NCBI GenBank assembly: GCA_029251505.1
Contig: JAQXDG010000187.1
Coordinates: 1-64,000, forward strand
Length of the DNA: 64,000 nucleotides
Reading direction: 5' to 3'
Source: Glaciecola sp.
GTDB taxonomy: Bacteria > Pseudomonadota > Gammaproteobacteria > Enterobacterales > Alteromonadaceae
Numbering within the stretch: the stretch's first letter is position 1; the number at the start of each line of letters is the position of its first letter. A model generated the notes under the pieces. The model ran no database searches and had not been told where the DNA came from. It saw only the letters and a list, made by a program, of their open reading frames with translations. The translations under genes and the position numbers were made by a program. Below are positions 56,937 to 64,000 of this stretch, piece after piece.

Positions 56937-59261
56937 ATGTCTGACAATAGTAAACCATATAAGAGCCAATGGCCTCTCCGATATGTCATGGACTCTGAGT
57001 TAATTAACCATAAGTTACTCGGGGTGTTGTTAATATTAGCCATTTCAGGATGTAGCCCAGCAACCTCGACAGACATCAATCCGCATACCGATAATGCGCC
57101 TGCTAGTTCAGTATCTTCCTCATCAACGAGTATTGCCAAACATAGTGACCCTGATATGACCTATCCAACACATCTTGCCAAGCGTTTTCCTCGTCTACCT
57201 GATATTGCGGCTACTGCCCCTGTCGCTGGGCGAATTGAACATAGCGAAGTGCATCATGGTCTGACGTTAACTGACCCATATCATTGGCTCAAAGATCAAG
57301 GTTATCCTGAAGTGAATGATGAGCCTGTACTCGATTATCTCAATGCAGAAAATGATTATTATCAAACATTTTTAACGTCACATAAACCGCTGGTGGAGAC
57401 TCTTTTTGCTGAATACAAAGGTCGTGTCGATCCGACTGATGTATCGGTACCATTTACTAAACATGGGTATGAGTATCGCTATGAATACCTAGCTGGGGCT
57501 GACTATCGGACTTTAATCCGCAAAAATCTAGCTAATGGTGGCGAACAGGTTTACCTAGACCAACCGGCACTGGCAAAAGGACAGGATTATTTTGTGCTGG
57601 GTGATTATGATATTAGTCCTGACAATAATCGTATGGCATATTCTTTGGATACCAAAGGTGATGAGCGGTATACGATTTATTTTAAAGATTTACGGACGGG
57701 TAAAATCAGTGATGTCAAATTTGACAACACCTCAGGTGATGTCTTGTTTGTTAATAATGGTCAAGGGATAGTTTATGGACAGTTGTATACTGACCGTTGG
57801 GCGACTAAATCAATTAATTATTATGATATTGCGACGCAGCAAATTAGCGTATTAAAAACGGAAGCGAACGATGAGTTTTCTTTGGGTTTCAGCAGCACTT
57901 CCGATGAGCAATTTTTATTAATCTATTCAGGCACCAATGATGTCACTGAAATCTCAGCGGTGAACCGAGTGGATGTGACTAAGCCATTGCTTTCTTTGGT
58001 GACTCGCGACAAAGGGTTTAATGCCCAGGTCGATCATGCACATGATCAATTTTATATATTAACCAATGATACGCATGTTAATTCGCGTTTAGCGGCGGTG
58101 TCTTCTGCGCAGCCCGATTATGCCAAGTGGCAGACGTTGCTCGAAGGGAGTGACACGCAATATTTAAAGTCGCTACAAACGTTTAATTTTGGAGTCGTAC
58201 TGCATCTGAGCCGCAATGCATTAGAGGCGATAGCAGTACTGCCTTATGATGAGCAACCGATGTATGATGTAGACTTTGCCGAGACCGTATACGATGTGTC
58301 TCTTGGCACCAATCCTGAGTTTGCCACGGCGACGCTAAGAGTTAATTACGAATCAATGATCACGCCTATGCAAGTGATTGATATTGATGTTGCAACACAA
58401 ACGCAAACTATCCGCAAACAACAAGCTATCCCATCTGGATATACGCCAAGTGATTATGTCACCGAACGGATCATGGCACCTGCTCGTGATGGTGCACAGG
58501 TCCCCATATCGATTGTATATCACAAATCATTTAAGCCAGACGGTACAGCGCCTCTCTTACTTTATGCTTATGGGGCGTATGGAGTCAGTATGTCACCAAA
58601 TTTCTCAACGACTCGTTTGAGTCTGCTCGATCGAGGCTTTGCTTTTGCGATTGCCCACACACGCGGTGGCGATGAAATGGGATATCAGTGGTATCTCGAT
58701 GGGAAAATGGAAAAACGCCAAAATGCGTTTAATGATTTTATTGATGTCGCCCAGTATTTAGTAGATAAGCAATATACTCATGCCGGCAATATTTCCATTA
58801 TGGGGGCCTCCGCGGGTGGAAAAATGATGGGCGCTGCGATCACGATAGCACCAAATATGTGGCGTTCGGTGATCTTAGATGTGCCATTCGTCGACGTGCT
58901 AAATACGATGCTTGATGCCAGTTTACCCTTAACCCCACCGGAGTGGAGTGAGTGGGGGAATCCAATTACGGATAAAGACGCCTTTGAGACGATTTTATCC
59001 TACTCACCATATGACCAAATACAAGTACGTGAGTATCCGCCGATGATGGTGACCGGAGGGTTAAACGATCCACGCGTAACCTATTGGGAGCCAGCTAAAT
59101 GGACGGCTAAAATGCGCCATCGTAAAACGGATAATAACTTATTAGTCATGCGTATGAATATGAGCGCAGGCCATTTTGCTAATTCTGGACGTTATGGTCA
59201 ACTGTTAGATTTGGCTGAAGAATATGCGTTTATTCTGGTTGCACATGGCATAAACCAATAA
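56937..59261 (+). CDS. S9 family prolyl oligopeptidase, predicted lipoprotein
   Basis: About 774 residues. Start at 56937, preceded by AAGGA; a further start at 56988 would give a more classical lipoprotein signal. The signal segment ends at the lipobox LAISGC. The mature part has an oligopeptidase B/prolyl oligopeptidase layout: an N-terminal beta-propeller and a C-terminal hydrolase domain with the nucleophile in SIMGASAGGKMMG, the aspartate in GGLNDPRVTYWEPAKW, and the histidine in SAGHFANSGRYGQ. All three catalytic residues are present. Cleaves short peptides; a lipid-anchored form would work outside the cytoplasm. Confidence 0.88.
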   Translation: MSDNSKPYKSQWPLRYVMDSELINHKLLGVLLILAISGCSPATSTDINPHTDNAPASSVSSSSTSIAKHSDPDMTYPTHLAKRFPRLPDIAATAPVAGRIEHSEVHHGLTLTDPYHWLKDQGYPEVNDEPVLDYLNAENDYYQTFLTSHKPLVETLFAEYKGRVDPTDVSVPFTKHGYEYRYEYLAGADYRTLIRKNLANGGEQVYLDQPALAKGQDYFVLGDYDISPDNNRMAYSLDTKGDERYTIYFKDLRTGKISDVKFDNTSGDVLFVNNGQGIVYGQLYTDRWATKSINYYDIATQQISVLKTEANDEFSLGFSSTSDEQFLLIYSGTNDVTEISAVNRVDVTKPLLSLVTRDKGFNAQVDHAHDQFYILTNDTHVNSRLAAVSSAQPDYAKWQTLLEGSDTQYLKSLQTFNFGVVLHLSRNALEAIAVLPYDEQPMYDVDFAETVYDVSLGTNPEFATATLRVNYESMITPMQVIDIDVATQTQTIRKQQAIPSGYTPSDYVTERIMAPARDGAQVPISIVYHKSFKPDGTAPLLLYAYGAYGVSMSPNFSTTRLSLLDRGFAFAIAHTRGGDEMGYQWYLDGKMEKRQNAFNDFIDVAQYLVDKQYTHAGNISIMGASAGGKMMGAAITIAPNMWRSVILDVPFVDVLNTMLDASLPLTPPEWSEWGNPITDKDAFETILSYSPYDQIQVREYPPMMVTGGLNDPRVTYWEPAKWTAKMRHRKTDNNLLVMRMNMSAGHFANSGRYGQLLDLAEEYAFILVAHGINQ

Positions 59262-59314
59262 GATGGTCTATGAGCTCAAATAGCGACAAATTTACTATCT
59301 AGTAACCGACTCAA

Positions 59315-59357
59315 CCTGCCGATACAGTATACCGAATATGGGTACTGTAAAGGCAGG
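59315..59357. terminator. Long inverted repeat between peptidase and CpxP-like genes
   Basis: CCTGCC...ACAGTATACC and GGGTACTGT...GGCAGG pair across a small loop with one three-base internal bulge on each side. Lies between convergent genes, so a bidirectional terminator is likely, although there is no long T-run. Confidence 0.55.
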
Positions 59358-59365
59358 GGGCATTC

Positions 59366-60184
59366 TCACTTGGGAGCGGCTTCTCTACCTTTTTTACCCT
59401 TTTCTTTTCTGTCTTTTTTGTCCATGCGCTGCTTCATTTTACGCCATTTCTTTTGTTGTTTAGCGTTGAATACTTGCTGAATATCGAATTTGGTTTTGGC
59501 GCGTAATACACCAATTTCAATTGCTGTTGGTGCGAACTCCTCTTGCAATGTTTGCCACGCTTGAGTATCAAACTCTGCCGCTTGAATGAGTGAACGCTCC
59601 GCCATCTTTTGTGTCATCATAGTATTGTGATAGGTTTGCATTGCGGTGGTTGCATCATTATGGATTGTCGTTAACTGTGCTAATTGAGCTTCTGTTGCAT
59701 CGACTTTATTGGCCATGCGTAACAATTGTTTAAGACGTTTTTGTTCGCGCTTGAGTGGATCGCGAACTGCATATCTTGCTGCTTGATTGGTGTTAAATTT
59801 TGCTTGTTGCTCCGCAGTTAATACCGCGAATACAGCCTGTCTGTTTTGTGCGTTAGCGAGCTGATGAGCTTGTCTATTAATGATTCTACTTTCTACCAAA
59901 CTGCGCGCTGTCGTTCCATCCCACGTCCCTGATTGCTTACTTTGACGCATTAATTCTAGTGCTTCATCACGCTCGCCACGAAACATAGAACGGCCTTCTT
60001 TGGCTTGTTCACGAATTGCCTGCATGGCTTCTTTTTGGCTGTCCGACAAATTGAGTTCTTGCATTGCAGAACGTTCATGGTCGCGCTGGTGATCGCGTTG
60101 TTGAGATTGTGCTAATACACTTTGCGTGCCTAAACAAAACAGCAATGTAGTCGCAACGGTAACTATTTTTTTCATATTTATCAT
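59366..60184 (-). CDS. Periplasmic protein with two CpxP/Spy-like (LTxxQ) domains
   Basis: 272 residues. Signal peptide ends at SVLAQ. The first domain holds LNLSDSQKEAMQAIREQAKE and VLTAEQQAKFNTNQ; the second, after about residue 140, holds a similar pair (ATEAQLAQLTTIHNDATT and VFNAKQQKKWRKMKQRMDKK). Single Spy/CpxP proteins have about 160 residues, so this appears to be a tandem fusion. The C terminus is strongly basic (KKDRKEKGKKGRE). It is divergent from cpxRA, and a CpxR-type site lies between them, so a role as periplasmic adaptor or chaperone for the Cpx system is likely. Confidence 0.8.
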   Translation of the reverse strand: MINMKKIVTVATTLLFCLGTQSVLAQSQQRDHQRDHERSAMQELNLSDSQKEAMQAIREQAKEGRSMFRGERDEALELMRQSKQSGTWDGTTARSLVESRIINRQAHQLANAQNRQAVFAVLTAEQQAKFNTNQAARYAVRDPLKREQKRLKQLLRMANKVDATEAQLAQLTTIHNDATTAMQTYHNTMMTQKMAERSLIQAAEFDTQAWQTLQEEFAPTAIEIGVLRAKTKFDIQQVFNAKQQKKWRKMKQRMDKKDRKEKGKKGREAAPK

Positions 60185-60262
60185 GGTAGTGTCCTTTAGG
60201 TGATTAACAATTTATGACCCTTTAATCTTAGCAATAGGTTTGCAAAGAAACGCCAATGCAAT

Positions 60263-60278
60263 GTAAAGCTTGTGTAAA
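60263..60278. promoter_or_regulatory. CpxR-type site between cpxP-like gene and cpxR
   Basis: GTAAA (60263) and GTAAA (60274) are directly repeated with 6 bases between, close to the CpxR consensus GTAAA-N4-8-GTAAA. Located in the divergent promoter region. Confidence 0.7.
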
Positions 60279-60372
60279 GATAGCTAAATTGATGTGCGCC
60301 ACGACGAAAAAACAATATAATTCAGTTAATTATATAGCACAATGTGACTATGACTTTTGAGCAAGGTGTTTT

Positions 60373-61089
60373 ATGCATAAATTACTAATCATTGACGATG
60401 ATGTCGCATTAACGGAAATGCTACAAGAATACTTAGCCCAGCACTCACTTGACGTGACGGTGTGTAATCACCCTATTACAGCAATAGAAACGCTGCGAGA
60501 GCAAGCCTTTGATGTGTTGTTACTGGATGTCATGATGCCCGAAATTGATGGGTTTGAAACCTTACGCCGGATCCGCCAGTTTTCAGGTATACCCGTTATT
60601 ATGTTAACGGCTAAAGGCGATGATTTTGATCGTATTTTGGGATTAGAGTTAGGTGCCGATGATTATTTACCTAAACCGTTTAATCACCGTGAATTGGTTG
60701 CGCGGATCAAAGCGCTAACACGACGTTGGGTCGATAAAAGTTTAGTCAGTGACAGCTATGAAGTATCGAATTCCTCGGTACCATTAATGCTAAATGGGAT
60801 TACCTTAGATGTGACTCAGCATAGCGTGTTGGTGGCGCAGCAGCCGGTTGAGCTAACGGGCACAGAATTACATTTGCTCCATCAGTTAATGTTACAACCG
60901 GGTAAAGTCGTGACCAAAGAAGCCTTAAGTCAAGCAGTTTTGGGGCGTCGCTTAAGCGCTTTTGACCGCAGCTTAGATATGCATGTGAGCAATATACGCA
61001 AAAAACTTGCTCAGCATGAGCTCACCGATATCATCAAAACAATACGCGGAACCGGTTATATTTTCACTCTCAAGGATCACGCTAAGTGA
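60373..61089 (+). CDS. cpxR: Envelope stress response regulator CpxR
   Basis: OmpR-family regulator, 238 residues (E. coli 232). Receiver domain with DDD near the N terminus and the phosphorylated aspartate in VLLLDVMMPEIDG; conserved lysine in YLPKPFNHRELVARI. Winged-helix domain ends SLDMHVSNIRKKLAQ...IKTIRGTGYIF. The CpxP-like gene upstream and cpxA downstream (4-base overlap) support this name over other OmpR paralogues. Activates periplasmic stress genes. Confidence 0.9.
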   Translation: MHKLLIIDDDVALTEMLQEYLAQHSLDVTVCNHPITAIETLREQAFDVLLLDVMMPEIDGFETLRRIRQFSGIPVIMLTAKGDDFDRILGLELGADDYLPKPFNHRELVARIKALTRRWVDKSLVSDSYEVSNSSVPLMLNGITLDVTQHSVLVAQQPVELTGTELHLLHQLMLQPGKVVTKEALSQAVLGRRLSAFDRSLDMHVSNIRKKLAQHELTDIIKTIRGTGYIFTLKDHAK

Positions 61090-62468
61090 ATTTACGTCAG
61101 TTAAACCCCAGCAATAGTTTGTTTGGTCGGATTTTTATTTGGTTTTGGTTGGCGACGCTAGTCATGCTTGGCAGTGGCGTTTTACTTGCACGGTTGTTAG
61201 TGTCGAATGTTTCTTTGGATGAAGTCGATGAGATCAAGCTGCAACGTGCAATGGCATATGCTGAGAGAATTGAACACCGCCTCGAGCAAGGTAAGACTAT
61301 TCAACAAGCGGTGAATCGTCAGCAACCAGGACGCGCGCTTGTTGTGGCATATCCTCAAGGAGAAAACCAGCCAATATTGAGTTTTCCGCAACCGTTGTTA
61401 CGCGATTGGCATGCGTTTAAGTCTTTATTAGATGAACCCAAAGCGTGGAATATCCGTTTGCATAACAGCTATTTTATTGGTCCGATTATGATTTCGGGCA
61501 ATGGACAATCTTACCAAGTTTTTATTGGTCGTTTACTCCCAAGAGAGCAAGTTAAAGAGGACTTTAATGTAGGTATTATTGTGCTTATCGTTGCTGTGAT
61601 TTTAAGTGCTTTATTTTGTGCAGCCTTGGTGATGAGTTTGTCCAAACCAATTGGCTCACTACGCCAAGCGACCAAAGAAATTGCCGCTGGCGATTTAGCT
61701 ACACGTATTACTGGATTGAGCCATCGTAAGGATGAAATTGGACAATTAGCCCAAGATTTTAATCAAATGGCGACTCGGGTTCAATCTTTAGTGAATAGTC
61801 AGCAACAATTACTGGCTAACGTGTCACATGAGCTTCGTTCACCATTAACACGTTTACAATTAGCGGTTGCGTTATTGGATGGGGCTGCTGATGAACAAAC
61901 AAAAATACAAAACACACAACGTATAGATAAAGAAATAAAAGCGATCGATAGCTTGATAGGGCAGTTATTAACACTCGCTAAAGTAGACACACAAGAAGTG
62001 GTAACAGTTGATGAGTATTCCTTAGTAACATTGCTGCATCCACTATTGGAAGACGCGATATTTGAAGCCTCGAGCATGGACAAAACCCTCCATGTCAGTT
62101 TATTACCAGATGTTGTTATCGGAGCTCAGCACGAGTTGTTCAATAGTGCGGTGGATAATATTTTGCGAAATGCGCTGCGTTTTGCGGATCACTCCGTGAC
62201 AATTGACGTACAAATGGCATTACATAAAGAGCAACAAGGTGTCAATATTCGTATTTGTGATGACGGAGCGGGAGTAGATGAACAAGCGTTACGACAATTG
62301 TTTGAGCCCTTCTATCGCGCGCACAATCAAGTCGCAACGTATAATGGCGCTGGCTTAGGGTTGGCTATCGCTGCCGCAGCGATCAAACATCATGGTGGGC
62401 ATATTCGTGCGGAGCACGCGATATCTTCAGGCTTATGCATCATAATTTGGTTACCGATATTACACTAA
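61086..62468 (+). CDS. cpxA: Envelope stress sensor kinase CpxA
   Basis: Inner-membrane histidine kinase, 460 residues (E. coli 457). Starts with GTG inside the cpxR stop codon. Two transmembrane helices (about residues 13-34 and 160-182) flank a periplasmic domain; a HAMP domain (ATKEIAAGDLATRITGLSHR) and HisKA with ANVSHELRSPLTRLQLAVAL follow; the ATPase domain has NILRNALRFADHS and GAGLGLAIAAAAIKHHGGHI. A 9-bp stem terminator follows. Confidence 0.92.
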   Translation: MNLRQLNPSNSLFGRIFIWFWLATLVMLGSGVLLARLLVSNVSLDEVDEIKLQRAMAYAERIEHRLEQGKTIQQAVNRQQPGRALVVAYPQGENQPILSFPQPLLRDWHAFKSLLDEPKAWNIRLHNSYFIGPIMISGNGQSYQVFIGRLLPREQVKEDFNVGIIVLIVAVILSALFCAALVMSLSKPIGSLRQATKEIAAGDLATRITGLSHRKDEIGQLAQDFNQMATRVQSLVNSQQQLLANVSHELRSPLTRLQLAVALLDGAADEQTKIQNTQRIDKEIKAIDSLIGQLLTLAKVDTQEVVTVDEYSLVTLLHPLLEDAIFEASSMDKTLHVSLLPDVVIGAQHELFNSAVDNILRNALRFADHSVTIDVQMALHKEQQGVNIRICDDGAGVDEQALRQLFEPFYRAHNQVATYNGAGLGLAIAAAAIKHHGGHIRAEHAISSGLCIIIWLPILH

Positions 62469-62584
62469 TATTCAATTGCTTACCCTTCATCCCAGTAATA
62501 ACGGCATTATAAATTGTCGTTTTGTGTCAATCTCTAATATAGTTATTTAATCGTTTATGTAAGGACTTGCATTACGAATAATGC

Positions 62585-62610
62585 AAAGGGTGATATGAGA
62601 CTCACCCTTT
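62585..62610. terminator. Stem-loop after cpxA
   Basis: AAAGGGTGA and TCACCCTTT form a perfect 9-bp stem with an 8-base loop between convergent genes. Only a short T-run follows, so the strength is uncertain. The rest of 62469-62659 holds nothing I can support. Confidence 0.6.
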
Positions 62611-62659
62611 CGCTTAATCGAATGTGGGTGTTTTTGTATTCAAAAAAAAAATCTGCAAT

Positions 62660-63924
62660 TCAATTAAGACTCCTATGAATACTATAAACTGATAGAAATA
62701 TTAGGGCAAAACACACTATGAATTCACCGATTAGCGTTTTATTATATGCTGAGAACAGCATTCCATGGCTAGATGAACCTAAAATATCCGGCTCTTGAAA
62801 TGCACTGGTTAAACTATCGTTATTGATATAAAAACAATACATCAGCACTGATAATAATGACGATGAAGTGCCAAAACTGGATAATATACTTAAGTCTTCG
62901 ACGCCATAATCTCTTCCAGAGACTTGTTCTTTTGCCTGATTTTTTAACGTCACCAGTTCGGCACAACGTTTAATTAACGCCAGACTCAAAAACACAAACA
63001 TAGAAAAGGATAATAACCAAAAAGAAATAGCGATACTCATTATCGCCGCTCCGGCAAAATTCGAATGGTATAGAGTGAGGCCAATATAATCACGTCCATG
63101 GCAAAATAGTGCTTTAGTTTTAGAGAATAACTTAACGTTAAGGCCAGATATACCAACAATACCATGCTAAATTCAACGGATATACTCAATGCTAATGCGG
63201 CAGAGATGAACAGCAAGACTACTGCGGTCAACACCCCATCAATGATACTAAGATCACCACTGGCAATGGGTCGATATTTTTTTCGTTGATGTCCGCGGTC
63301 CTCATCCAAATCCACTAAATCATTCAGTACATATGTCGCAGACGCAAGCAAACTAAACGCAAAAAATCCCACTACGCATGCCAAGACTAAACTCATATTT
63401 GTGTAAGCATTACCGACGAATAACGGAACCAATATCAATAAGTTTTTAACCCATTGATATACAAGCAGTTCTTTTAGTAATAATAAAATGGTGGATTGCT
63501 CTTGCTGATCGAGCATCTTGGTAAACGTTTTACGTTTCGCCGCTCGAGTAGGTGCGACTAGATAACTCTCGGTAGCATGTTCAAACAGCACATAATCCTC
63601 AATACTATTGCCCATGTAACTAAATTCTGGGGTCATCGCTTGAATCTTATGTAGTTTGTGCCGGCCTTTTAAGTTTTCGCTCGCATTAGAGGCGATATAA
63701 TCATCAAAAATAGGGTAAGCACTTACAAATGCCTTGGCAATTCGTTCGTTCGAGGCGGTAGCTAAAATAATACGGCGTCCGTCCGCTTTTTGTTGGGCTA
63801 AAAATTGATAGGTATCTGGGTTTATTGCGGAAAATAAGCTTTCAAGCAGCATGTCCGATTTAATAAAAGTACCATCTAAATCTACGTATAACGGCGTTTA
63901 TTGCCCTGATATTGAAATGCCCAT
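62660..63924 (-). pseudogene. HAD-UbiA fusion prenyltransferase, broken by a stop and a frameshift
   Basis: Ribosome site AAGGA and ATG at 63924 open the frame MGISISGQ, which meets TAA at codon 9 (63898-63900). Past it come the HAD-phosphatase opening TPLYVDLDGTFIKSDMLLES and a UbiA prenyltransferase domain with VYQWVKNLLILVPLFVG and the NDxxDxxxD motif NDLVDLDED followed by KKYRPIASGDL. At about 63054 a lost base ends the frame (TIRILPERR, stop at 63040); the other frame resumes AGAAIMSIAISFWLLSFSMF and LALIKRCAEL, the next family segment. The end after about 62760 does not match the usual final helices, so the 3' part is altered or missing too. Intact homologues are thought to transfer polyprenyl groups to a sugar phosphate. 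Confidence 0.85.
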
Positions 63925-64000
63925 AGCATTCCTTGCTATCGAATTATGACTATTACTGTAAAACATGCATTGTACTAATGAAAATTTTTGGTTGTTTTTT

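Noticed and set aside
62660-63040. Separate 126-residue membrane protein gene
   Set aside because: Its start (AGAAIMSIAISFWLL) continues the UbiA family sequence of the frame above it, so it is the frame-shifted second part of one gene, not a gene of its own.
63040-63060. Programmed frameshift in the UbiA-type gene
   Set aside because: There is no slippery heptamer, and the same gene has a stop at codon 9, which points to decay.

Overview
The window is a stretch of chromosome from a marine-type gammaproteobacterium, most likely of the order Alteromonadales. The evidence is gene content and order: fadBA divergent from pepQ, rplU-rpmA-obg, rpsU-yqeY-dnaG-rpoD, srkA near dsbA, TonB-dependent receptors with TtpC-type ExbB proteins, and a moderate A+T bias. 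The genus cannot be fixed from the sequence alone. Almost all of it is ordinary core chromosome. I see no prophage, insertion sequence, CRISPR array, rRNA or tRNA gene.

Layout. 1-5.2 kb: a membrane-anchored phosphodiesterase-like protein, the fatty-acid oxidation operon fadBA, and a broken slt gene. 5.2-9.8 kb: pepQ, ispB, L21, L27 and the GTPase Obg. 9.8-18.2 kb: small enzymes and membrane proteins (VOC protein, two lipoproteins, folA, AEC carrier, HD-domain protein, SulP transporter, PadR plus HAAS-domain pair). 18.2-20.2 kb: a small accessory island with a ribbon-helix-helix/RelE toxin-antitoxin pair, a CxxC protein, two integron attC-like sites without an integrase, and the remains of a yefM-yoeB pair. 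20.3-26.4 kb: ACT-domain protein, dsbA, riboswitch-controlled btuB, srkA and ccoG with an FNR-type site. 26.5-34 kb: DUF3016 protein, acyl-CoA dehydrogenase, a NUDIX lipoprotein and an RND efflux pair. 34-43.8 kb: macromolecular-synthesis operon, tsaD, plsY, folB, folK, uppP, HIT protein and rdgC.

43.9-56.8 kb is the most coherent block: phoB-phoR-pstS, then a large outer-membrane-type lipoprotein, a TonB-dependent receptor, and a complete dedicated TonB motor (DUF3450 protein, TtpC-like ExbB, ExbB, ExbD, TonB, TPR protein). Candidate PhoB direct repeats lie in front of three of its transcription units, most clearly in front of the motor operon. The simplest reading is a phosphate-starvation regulon in which PhoBR switches on a receptor for a phosphorus compound together with its own energy supply and a periplasmic phosphate-binding protein.

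56.9-64 kb: an S9 peptidase predicted to be a lipoprotein, a two-domain CpxP/Spy-like protein divergent from cpxRA with a CpxR-type site between them, and a broken HAD-UbiA fusion gene at the window edge.

Several genes are in decay (slt, yefM, yoeB, the HAD-UbiA gene and perhaps a methyltransferase), each by a different kind of lesion. The best candidates for novelty are the Pho-controlled receptor/lipoprotein/motor cluster and the integrase-less attC island.
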